Positions 1 to 6,127 of a stretch of DNA of 20,704 nt are shown here, piece by piece; within the stretch, counting starts at the first letter, position 1; every line of letters begins with the position of its first letter. The notes below the pieces were generated by a model. That model was not told the origin of the DNA and did no database searches. It saw nothing but the letters and a program-made list of their open reading frames with translations. The DNA comes from CAYWMP01 sp964459445 (GTDB taxonomy: Bacteria; Desulfobacterota; DSM-4660; Desulfatiglandales; HGW-15): positions 1 to 20,704 of the forward strand of contig CAYWMP010000105.1 of the NCBI GenBank assembly GCA_964459445.1. Reading direction: 5' to 3'. Made by a program: the position numbers and the translations under genes.

Positions 1-711
1 GCTGCCAAGATTGCCCGTTCAAAGACGGCCAACAATTCTACATCATGCTCATCTGAAAATGCAGTCGCTATTCATGAAAGTGTTTACGATGACATGATGG
101 GAGCTCTTGATGCTGAAGGGGGATATTTGTGTAGCGCGGAACTGCGGGAAAAGCTGAGAAAGGCCCTGTGGCTGGACGGCAAGACCATAAACAGGGATAT
201 CTTTGGCCGGTCTGTGGCCCACATCGCCTCGGTTGCCGATATCAAAGTGCCGGAGGGGACCCGGTTTATAATGGTTTTGGGGGAAAAGATCGGACCTGAA
301 GACAGGTTTTCCGGTGAGAAGCTGTCGCTGGTTCTGACGGTATGGAAATGGAGCGAGTTTGATGAAATGCTGGGACGATTGGAGAGAATCCTTGATTTCT
401 CCGGAATTGGACATTCGGCCTCCCTCCATTCAAAGAGGGAAGACCGTATGGAAGCATTGGCTCTCAGGGCCAAGGTTGGCAGGGTAAACTGCAATATGCC
501 CCATTGTCTTGTTAATACAGGGAGTTGGCACAATGGCCATATTTGGACAGAGAGCCTGGGGTGTGGAACCTGGGCAGGCAACATGACCAGCGAGAATATC
601 AATTATCGAAACTTCCTCAACTACACCTGGCTGTCCGTGCCAATTGAAGAATCCTTTCCTTCCGATGAGGAACTCTTCGGAGACTATCTAGCGAAATGGG
701 GGAGGGAATAG
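1..711 (+). CDS. Acylating aldehyde dehydrogenase, C-terminal part (5' end outside window)
   Basis: The frame is open from the first base, so the start lies outside the window; 236 residues remain. It is the C-terminal half of a CoA-acylating aldehyde dehydrogenase of the EutE/SauS (sulfoacetaldehyde dehydrogenase) type, which interconverts an aldehyde and its acyl-CoA with NAD(P). The segment starts at the catalytic loop: NNSTSCSSEN, with the nucleophilic Cys encoded at 46-48. Further on are the family-typical stretches MPHCLVNTGSWHNG and SLGCGTWAGNMTSENI. The end, NFLNYTWLSVPI followed by a short acidic tail, matches where such proteins normally stop. The Rossmann NAD-binding half is missing only because of the window edge. 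The substrate cannot be told from this fragment; acetaldehyde, sulfoacetaldehyde and related short aldehydes are all possible. Confidence 0.8.
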   Translation, partial: AAKIARSKTANNSTSCSSENAVAIHESVYDDMMGALDAEGGYLCSAELREKLRKALWLDGKTINRDIFGRSVAHIASVADIKVPEGTRFIMVLGEKIGPEDRFSGEKLSLVLTVWKWSEFDEMLGRLERILDFSGIGHSASLHSKREDRMEALALRAKVGRVNCNMPHCLVNTGSWHNGHIWTESLGCGTWAGNMTSENINYRNFLNYTWLSVPIEESFPSDEELFGDYLAKWGRE

Positions 712-764
712 GACATCTCGAAATGATACTACTTTGCTGTTAAGGGCTGGGTCTGTTAGGCTCG

Positions 765-937
765 GAGATCTCTGCAAAATGCTCAATTTTGGTCAAGGTC
801 AAGGTCGACGAGGATTTTAACCACAGGAATACTTGAAGTATTTTGAGGATTAGAATCCGAGTCTGAAGCAGCTTGTCCCGTCGTAGCTTTAGCGAAGACG
901 GAAGATTGGGCAAAAGGGAGTGTTTTGCAGAGGGCTC
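765..937. repeat. Intergenic element bounded by 20-base imperfect inverted repeats
   Basis: The arms at 765-784 and 918-937 match at 16 of 20 positions around a shared CTCTGCAAAA core. Between them lie the direct run GGTCAAGGTCAAGGTC (791-806), a 15-base palindrome AATACTTGAAGTATT (828-842), a short palindrome GGATTAGAATCC, and CCGTC...GACGG closing a small stem near 878-901. It fills almost all of the gap between the aldehyde dehydrogenase and the permease. The layout resembles a small non-autonomous mobile or dispersed repeat; no transposase is seen. Confidence 0.5.
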
Positions 938-956
938 ACTTGAGATAATCCATGTT

Positions 957-1748
957 ATGAATACCCTAGCCCTTTCATTTGTGATTATATCTGCATTCCT
1001 CCATGCTCTCCGAAACCTCTTTACCAAAGAGTCGGGCGACAAGCAGGTCTTCCTATGGTGGTCTTCCCTGTTCGCATTGCTCTATTTCCTGCTTCCTTTC
1101 CTTTACATTTTGAGTAAAGGACACATCTTAAACCTCGAGTTTTACCTCTGGTGTGCACTCTCAGGTTTCATTCACTTTCTTTATTGGATTTTTCTGACCC
1201 ATTCTTACAAAGAGGGCGAACTCTCACATGTCTATCCTATTATGCGCTCCTCTCCGGCCATTGTCCTGCTATTCGCGATTCTCGTCCTCCATGAGCAGGT
1301 GTCCGCCCAGGGCATCACCGGCGTACTGTTCGTTGCGGTCGGCATTTATGTGGTGAACATGAAGCGCCTTGCCCTTTCTGAATTCCTACAGCCCTTTAAA
1401 AAAATGGCAAGGGACAGATCAACGCAATTCGCCTTTTTGACATTATTTTCAGTCGCGGCTTACAACCTGGTGGACAAGGTAGCTGTAGGTCGGGTTCATC
1501 CCCTTTTGTTCGCCTACGCCCATCTATTCTTCGGAATGGCGTATTACACCATTTATATTGCTTTCACAAAAACCAAGAATATCCTAATTCAAGAGTGGAC
1601 ACAGAATAGGCGTCCTATTTTGATTAGTGGATTTATAGGATTGTTCGGATATTCCTTGATATTAATAGCGTTTACCCTTGAACGGGTGAGCTACGTCGTG
1701 GGTTTACGCCAGATGAGCGTAGTCTTCGGCGTCAACCCACGGGGTTAG
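957..1748 (+). CDS. EamA/DMT-family permease, truncated at the C terminus
   Basis: This is an inner-membrane drug/metabolite-transporter-family protein of 263 residues, counted from the ATG at 957 (NTLALSFVIISAFLHALRN...). An upstream in-frame ATG at 873 would add 28 hydrophilic residues that do not look like a transporter start and that lie partly inside the preceding repeat. The two EamA halves are visible: the first ends near VLHEQVSAQGITGVLFVAVGIY, and the second contains LERVSYVVGLRQMSVVFGV. In full-length relatives that last motif is followed by a Lys/Glu-containing turn and a final membrane helix of about 30 residues. Here it is followed by NPRG and a stop, and no other frame restores the missing helix. 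The break coincides with a 13-base hairpin (1698-1740). It is probably a decayed or recombined gene; the substrate is unknown. Confidence 0.65.
   Translation: MNTLALSFVIISAFLHALRNLFTKESGDKQVFLWWSSLFALLYFLLPFLYILSKGHILNLEFYLWCALSGFIHFLYWIFLTHSYKEGELSHVYPIMRSSPAIVLLFAILVLHEQVSAQGITGVLFVAVGIYVVNMKRLALSEFLQPFKKMARDRSTQFAFLTLFSVAAYNLVDKVAVGRVHPLLFAYAHLFFGMAYYTIYIAFTKTKNILIQEWTQNRRPILISGFIGLFGYSLILIAFTLERVSYVVGLRQMSVVFGVNPRG
1698..1740. repeat. Hairpin at the broken end of the permease gene
   Basis: The arm GTGGGTTTACGCC (1698-1710) pairs with GGCGTCAACCCAC (1728-1740), 12 of 13 bases, around a 17-base loop. A second outer pair, TACGTC (1692-1697) and GACGTA (1755-1760), encloses it. The stem covers the last recognisable transporter motif and the abnormal C-terminal residues. 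Confidence 0.6.
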
Positions 1749-1923
1749 TTGTGCGACGTACTAAATGTGCGCCTCCGCCCAACCCCCTGATTTCCTTGCC
1801 CTTGCAAAAAATGGCTCATTTTTGAATGGACACTAGTCATTATCCAAAAAGACATGACAAATCCATAATTCATGAGTGGAGAATTTTGAAAAATGGAGGG
1901 CTTTGTATAAAGCTCAAGTGGCC

Positions 1924-2610
1924 ATGAAGACACAACGAATCCTGTTTATTGGAAACAGCCATACCTATTTCAATCATATGCCTCTGATGTTGTTGCGCCT
2001 CACTGAGGCATCACAAAGGGGGACTTCTCTTATCGTCGAACAATGCACCGGCAAAGGGGTCAGTCTTGAATGGCACTGGAAAAATGAAAAGACCAGGGAT
2101 CTTCTATCGCAAAAGGCATGGGACTATGTGGTTCTTCAGGAGAGAAGTGGGGGAACTCTTGAGGCAGCGGAATCCTTTCGACAACATGCCAAGTTGCTGG
2201 ATGGGGCGATTCGAAAGGCCGGTGCCAAGACGATCTTCTATATGACTTGGGCCAACTGGAGCCATCCGGAGACGCAAAAAAAAGTTACGCAGGCCTACAT
2301 CAACATATCAAAAGAACTCGACGCCCTCTTAGCGCCGGTAGGGCAGGCCTGGGAAAAAGTAATGAAGAAAAATTCTTCGATCCATCTCCACCATGATGAT
2401 GGCCGCCACGCAAATCCTACAGGCTCCTATCTCGCGGCCTGTGTTTTTTATACCCTATTGACTAAAGCAAGCCCGGAAGGGATGCCGGAAAGCCTTTCTT
2501 TTGGAGAAAAGAGGCTCGTTTCCATTGAAAAGGAGACAGCGCTATTTTTGCAAAGGATCGCGTTTGAAACGGTCATGGATTATGATGTGGTATACAAAGG
2601 ATATGAATGA
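1924..2610 (+). CDS. SGNH/GDSL-like hydrolase
   Basis: This 228-residue protein resembles SGNH-fold esterases/hydrolases. Block I appears as ILFIGNSHTYFN at about residues 6-17, with Ser in GNSH as the likely nucleophile. The expected C-terminal Asp-x-x-His dyad appears as DDGRHANPTGSYLAACVF. A middle block (DYVVLQERSGG) fits the oxyanion region. There is no signal peptide or membrane segment, so it is probably cytoplasmic. The ATG at 1924 was chosen because the fold begins at once after it; a GTG at 1876 would add 16 residues. Neither has a strong ribosome binding site. The stop overlaps the start of the HAD gene as ATGA, so the two are probably co-translated. The substrate is not known. Confidence 0.7.
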   Translation: MKTQRILFIGNSHTYFNHMPLMLLRLTEASQRGTSLIVEQCTGKGVSLEWHWKNEKTRDLLSQKAWDYVVLQERSGGTLEAAESFRQHAKLLDGAIRKAGAKTIFYMTWANWSHPETQKKVTQAYINISKELDALLAPVGQAWEKVMKKNSSIHLHHDDGRHANPTGSYLAACVFYTLLTKASPEGMPESLSFGEKRLVSIEKETALFLQRIAFETVMDYDVVYKGYE

Positions 2611-3323
2611 TTAAGGCTATTCTTTTTGATTTTGATCAAACTCTTGTTGATTCAGCCGAGGGTTTCCGCAGGGCCGAGAAGGAGGCCCAAGAGAAGATAT
2701 TTGTTGACCTCTTTGGCGACCAGGGCCAGAAAGACCGGGATCGGTTTCTATCACGATATAGAAAGACCAGGAAAGCATTTCATGACCGTTCTGATTTTTC
2801 GAGACTCTCTATGTGGCAGGGCGTTTATGCCCATTTGGATCAAGCGCCTGATATTAGTCTTCTTGAAGAGTGGGAGAGGACTTACTGGGAAAGGGTGAAA
2901 CAGGAAACGCGGCCATTCCCGGAGACCCTGAAGGTCTTGGAGGGACTTACCGCAAAATATCGATTGGGTCTTGTTACAAACACCCAGGGCCAAAGACACA
3001 CTGAGGTCCATCGCATCGCACTGTTCCCCAAGATTGAAGAATTTTTCAGGATGATTACTGTGGCCGGTGAATCGGATATCCCCCCCAAACCAGATCCCGC
3101 CTCCTTTCAAACCTGCACCCAAAGGCTCGGCATCTTACCCGATGAAGCGGTTTTTGTAGGGGATGATTGGAGAATAGATATCTGCGGGGCAATGGATGCG
3201 GGATTGAGCGCCATATGGCTTCAGCATCACTCTGTGCGCCGTTCCTGGCCCGAGGTAGAAACATCGGTGCCAATCATTACCAGCCTGGAGCCATTGCTTA
3301 GCCTTGAAGAGATTATTGGATGA
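2607..3323 (+). CDS. HAD-superfamily phosphatase
   Basis: This 238-residue haloacid-dehalogenase-type hydrolase is of the phosphoglycolate-phosphatase/5'-nucleotidase-like class. All four motifs are present: motif I DFDQT (Asp8 nucleophile, Asp10 acid/base), motif II LVTNT (around residue 124), the motif III Lys in PPKPDPASF (Lys161), and motif IV VGDDWRIDI (Asp186/187). An alpha-helical cap lies between motif I and motif II (about residues 16-100). It probably removes phosphate from a small phosphorylated metabolite; the substrate is not predictable. The start ATG overlaps the stop of the SGNH hydrolase by four bases, pointing to a two-gene operon. Confidence 0.85.
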   Translation: MIKAILFDFDQTLVDSAEGFRRAEKEAQEKIFVDLFGDQGQKDRDRFLSRYRKTRKAFHDRSDFSRLSMWQGVYAHLDQAPDISLLEEWERTYWERVKQETRPFPETLKVLEGLTAKYRLGLVTNTQGQRHTEVHRIALFPKIEEFFRMITVAGESDIPPKPDPASFQTCTQRLGILPDEAVFVGDDWRIDICGAMDAGLSAIWLQHHSVRRSWPEVETSVPIITSLEPLLSLEEIIG

Positions 3324-3430
3324 AAACGTAAGAATTTAGCTTTTTCTTGGTGCTTCAGCAATCTCTTCACTATTATTTCATCTGTCGGCCTCCGGCTTGT
3401 GGAGCCTACTCTGGGATGGCCTAAACTGTT

Positions 3431-3510
3431 TTGGCTTGTGATTTGAGATTTTGGTCATTGTTATTTGTTTGTTTTTTGAGATTTGTTATTTGGAATTTAT
3501 ATTATTTCGA
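3431..3510. repeat. Degenerate T-rich ATTTG repeat tract
   Basis: This T-rich stretch of about 80 bases is built from imperfect copies of ATTTG/ATTTT/ATTTGTT, for example GATTTGAGATTTTGG and GAGATTTGTTATTTGGAATT. It lies in the gap between the HAD gene and the Nudix gene. No promoter or terminator role is evident. Confidence 0.4.
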
Positions 3511-3558
3511 CTACTCTTTGAATGGATACAAATGAGTTAGCGCTTATGAGCCAAGCAT

Positions 3559-3565
3559 GGGAGAG
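3559..3565 (+). promoter_or_regulatory. Ribosome binding site deciding the Nudix start
   Basis: GGGAGAG lies six bases before the ATG at 3572. The alternative in-frame ATG at 3557 has no such site, so 3572 is preferred. Confidence 0.6.
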
Positions 3566-3571
3566 TCATGT

Positions 3572-4132
3572 ATGGGTAATCACAAACCGTCTGACAACGG
3601 GGCATTGATCCACCGTATTAAAGAAGTCTACGAAGGCAAGGTGTTTTCCTTTGTAGTGGAAGATATCACACTTCAGAATGCCTCAAGGACAGAGATGGGT
3701 ATGATTCGCCATCCAGGATCAACCGCGGTGGTGCCACTGGCTGAAGATGGGACCGTGGTCATGGTCAAGCAATATAGGCATCCTGTCGGGACCTATGTTC
3801 TCGAAATCCCCGCCGGGACCAGGAAACCCAAAGAGAGCCCCCGAAGCTGTGCAATGAGAGAGCTTGAAGAAGAGACGGGATATATAGCAGTGGACCTCAT
3901 AGAACTCAGCGACGTATATATGGTTCCAGCCTATTCAGACGAGAAGGTCCATCTGTTTTTAGCAAGGGGTCTTACCCCTTCAGAACAGAACCTCGACAAA
4001 GATGAGATCATAGAGGTGGTGAGGTATCCTTTGGAAGAGGTTATGGACATGATTTCTAAGGGTCTGCTAAAGGATTCCCTTACAATTATAGCCCTCCATC
4101 AGGCCTGGTTGTATCTTCAGAAAAGAACATGA
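3572..4132 (+). CDS. Nudix hydrolase, probable ADP-ribose pyrophosphatase
   Basis: This 186-residue cytoplasmic Nudix protein has the complete Nudix box G-x5-E-x7-REUxEExGU as GTRKPKE...RELEEETGY (about residues 82-104). It is preceded by the EIPAG motif typical of ADP-ribose pyrophosphatases. Downstream, VPAYSDE has the Pro at the position associated with ADP-ribose specificity in that subfamily. The QYRHP motif ahead of the box also fits. The likely reaction is hydrolysis of ADP-ribose to AMP and ribose 5-phosphate; other nucleoside diphosphate sugars cannot be excluded. The gene ends 16 bases from the convergently transcribed CDP-alcohol phosphotransferase. Confidence 0.85.
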   Translation: MGNHKPSDNGALIHRIKEVYEGKVFSFVVEDITLQNASRTEMGMIRHPGSTAVVPLAEDGTVVMVKQYRHPVGTYVLEIPAGTRKPKESPRSCAMRELEEETGYIAVDLIELSDVYMVPAYSDEKVHLFLARGLTPSEQNLDKDEIIEVVRYPLEEVMDMISKGLLKDSLTIIALHQAWLYLQKRT

Positions 4133-4148
4133 AAAGGAAGACCGCCTT

Positions 4149-4775
4149 TTATCGTCCAGATAGTCCGTCATCAGTTACCGAGGAAAATGAAGTCTTGCGG
4201 AAGTCCCAGAGGGTCCATAAAGCGAAGATTGGAGACCCCACGGCGGCAGCCATAAGAAAATGGGGCAGCCAGCCGAACCAGGTCACCGGGACCAAAAGAT
4301 AAAGCACATCCTCCATTTCAAAGCCCGCAAAATAAGGTTGCTCGATTGCACTCTTTCCCTTGCGGTCCTCAATGATCATCCTCAGAAAGAAAATCACGGC
4401 AATGGAGAGGCCAGCAACAATCCCCATGGGGAGGCCCCAGGTTCCTAAGCCGGAATCCCTCAAGCCATAACCCATGCCCACAAAAAGCAGGATCTGGACC
4501 AAGGCATCGCTATAGAGGTCATAGTAATGTCCCCATTTGCTTGTCTTGCCCGTAAGCCTTGCGAGTTCCCCATCTGCATGGTCGATCACGTTGGACACGA
4601 CAAACAGTAAAGCGCCCCAATTCACCCAGGACTTGTGGCCGACGGCAAAGGCGCCTGCGGCAGCAAGGCCCGTCAAAAGCCGCAACGTGGTGATGTGATT
4701 CGGCGTAACCCCTGTGTTGCGCAGTGGGCGGACGAGAAAATTGGCAACACGGGCATCCCATGGCTTGGTATTCAT
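4149..4775 (-). CDS. CDP-alcohol phosphotransferase family membrane protein
   Basis: This 208-residue integral membrane enzyme carries the full CDP-alcohol phosphotransferase signature D-xx-DG-xx-AR-x8-G-xxx-D-xxx-D: Asp65, Asp68, Gly69, Ala72, Arg73, Gly82, Asp86, Asp90, seen as DHADGELARLTG and GHYYDLYSD. The family moves a phospho-alcohol or phosphatidyl group from a CDP-linked donor to an alcohol, with loss of CMP. About six membrane helices are visible. It lies downstream of, and in the same direction as, the nucleotidyltransferase at 5038-5835, which could make its CDP-linked donor. A 262-base gap bounded by inverted repeats separates the two. It does not look like PgsA or PssA by length or flanking residues, so the exact lipid product is unassigned. 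Confidence 0.82.
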   Translation of the reverse strand: MNTKPWDARVANFLVRPLRNTGVTPNHITTLRLLTGLAAAGAFAVGHKSWVNWGALLFVVSNVIDHADGELARLTGKTSKWGHYYDLYSDALVQILLFVGMGYGLRDSGLGTWGLPMGIVAGLSIAVIFFLRMIIEDRKGKSAIEQPYFAGFEMEDVLYLLVPVTWFGWLPHFLMAAAVGSPIFALWTLWDFRKTSFSSVTDDGLSGR

Positions 4776-4800
4776 GGTTTCAATTTATTCCCTTTAACTC

Positions 4801-5040
4801 TGACAGGATAACAGGATTGACTTGATGGTTTTTCATCTTGTTGATTACTTGGTTCAGATCCCTGAACTTCCTCTTAATTCCGACCTCTTTTTCAAAACTA
4901 AGAATCAGATCTACAGGTTTCCCATTAGCTCTCAGTGCGAAGTTGCCCTCTATGTGACGGATTTATTTGCTAGACATAAAGGGGACAAAGCCGCCAGACG
5001 TATAGCGGATAAATATCAAGTTTATCCGGTAATCCTGTCA
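4801..5040. repeat. Intergenic element with TGACAGGATAACAGGAT-type inverted ends
   Basis: The left arm 4801-4826 starts TGACAGGATAACAGGAT. The right arm 5015-5040, read on the minus strand, starts TGACAGGATTACCGGAT. The 26-base arms match at 22 positions. The TGA that opens the right arm is the stop codon of the nucleotidyltransferase. The roughly 190 bases between the arms contain an open plus-strand frame with no recognisable domain. A related pair of ends flanks 5871-6130. Confidence 0.6.
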
Positions 5041-5835
5041 AAGATCTTGCTTCAATGCACCTTTACTCTTTTCGTAACTAAGGATGGCCGGAAAAATGCT
5101 GTTCCGCGCATAGGTCACATCCTCGGGAAAGTCGATTTCCGTCCAGGGGACTCCCGTGACATCTTCATAGCCAAAGCGGTCTTCCTGGACCAGCGCACGA
5201 ATGATCTCGTCATAGGACTCCCTGCGCCGTTCTCCGACGCTTCGTTTTCTGGTTTCTTCGACAAACAAAGGAATTTCACAGCTATCAATTTTGAAAAAGC
5301 CTATCGACTCTCCCACAAGATCCGCATCACCCGTCCACCCCTTGAGAAACTCAAAGGGGCGGCCATTACGTACCGGCACCAAAACCGGGTCATCATCCTG
5401 AGTCGTATAGTGTCGATCGATCAGCAGGGCCGTGGGGTGTTTTGATATAATCAGTTTTTGAAGAATTTCGGTTGGATATAGGACATCTCCGTCCATGATT
5501 AACACCGAACCTGTAGCCTTCAGTATTTCGGGGAGGGAAACATGAACGCTCAACACGCTACCTTGTTTGTAATCCCTGTTGACAACCTCAATGATGGAAA
5601 TGCCATAGCGTTCATTCAAACTCGGGAAAGCCTCTCGGACCTTTTCCCGGGTATAGCCGGTCACGACGACCATCTTCTTGATCCCAACCTGTGTCAGTCT
5701 ATTGGCATGCCATTCCAGAATACTTTTGCCGCTGAATTCGAGAAGGATCTTCTGCTTTTCCGCAAAGGCCTTTCCGAGTCTTAAGGATCTTCCGGCGGCA
5801 TAGATGAATGCAATCATTTGTTTATTATCGCTCAT
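5038..5835 (-). CDS. NTP-transferase, phosphocholine cytidylyltransferase-like
   Basis: This protein of about 265 residues has the nucleotide-sugar-transferase (GT-A-like) fold of LicC-type and inositol-phosphate-type cytidylyltransferases. Near the N terminus the glycine-rich nucleotide loop is AAGRSLRLG (residues 13-21), followed by an EKQK segment where the family usually has PK. The metal-binding motif is VLIMDGDVLYP (about 111-121). The C-terminal PWTEIDFPEDV matches phosphocholine-cytidylyltransferase-family annotations I know. It probably condenses a phospho-alcohol (phosphocholine, inositol phosphate, aminoethylphosphonate or similar) with CTP. The ATG at 5835 was chosen; a GTG at 5847 would add four residues. 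The stop codon lies in the inverted repeat at 5015-5040. The CDP-alcohol phosphotransferase follows on the same strand. Confidence 0.75.
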   Translation of the reverse strand: MSDNKQMIAFIYAAGRSLRLGKAFAEKQKILLEFSGKSILEWHANRLTQVGIKKMVVVTGYTREKVREAFPSLNERYGISIIEVVNRDYKQGSVLSVHVSLPEILKATGSVLIMDGDVLYPTEILQKLIISKHPTALLIDRHYTTQDDDPVLVPVRNGRPFEFLKGWTGDADLVGESIGFFKIDSCEIPLFVEETRKRSVGERRRESYDEIIRALVQEDRFGYEDVTGVPWTEIDFPEDVTYARNSIFPAILSYEKSKGALKQDL

Positions 5836-5968
5836 TAATATCTTCACTCGTAATAATTAGAAATTTATCAGACAGGATAAACATGATTACCAGGATGATT
5901 TGTTTCCCACTCAGATTCAAGATTAATAATGGGTGGTCGGATATTCGATTAGATCGTCTAGAAGCATT

Positions 5969-6030
5969 ATGTGAAGAGCTTAAATGACACTAACAAGTTA
6001 CCTTATTATTGTCATTTAAGCTCTCCACAT
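5969..6030. repeat. Long hairpin, 21-base arms
   Basis: Arms at 5969-5989 and 6010-6030 pair at 20 of 21 positions, including an uninterrupted 15-base core AGAGCTTAAATGACA, around a 20-base AT-rich loop. No T-run follows on either strand, so a simple intrinsic terminator is unlikely. Confidence 0.75.
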
Positions 6031-6031
6031 T

Positions 6032-6056
6032 GGTTCCGATAAGAAATATCGGAACC
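6032..6056. repeat. Perfect 9-base hairpin next to the long inverted repeat
   Basis: GGTTCCGAT (6032-6040) and ATCGGAACC (6048-6056) pair perfectly around the 7-base loop AAGAAAT. The hairpin starts two bases after the right arm of the long hairpin, so the two would stack in RNA or single-stranded DNA. Confidence 0.75.
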
Positions 6057-6127
6057 ACGCTTCAAGCGTTGCTTTTTGACGATTCTCGGATTTGTAAGTC
6101 AAATGGCTTGCTGATCCTGTTATCCTG

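Noticed and set aside
4822..5445. 207-codon plus-strand ORF
   Set aside because: Most of it is antisense to the nucleotidyltransferase, and its first part runs through the repeat element; no domain recognised. The first 70 codons could be a relic but cannot be supported.
5969..6056. Rho-independent terminator after hpnN
   Set aside because: The stems are strong, but no T-run follows on the transcribed strand, and the loop and arms are AT-rich.
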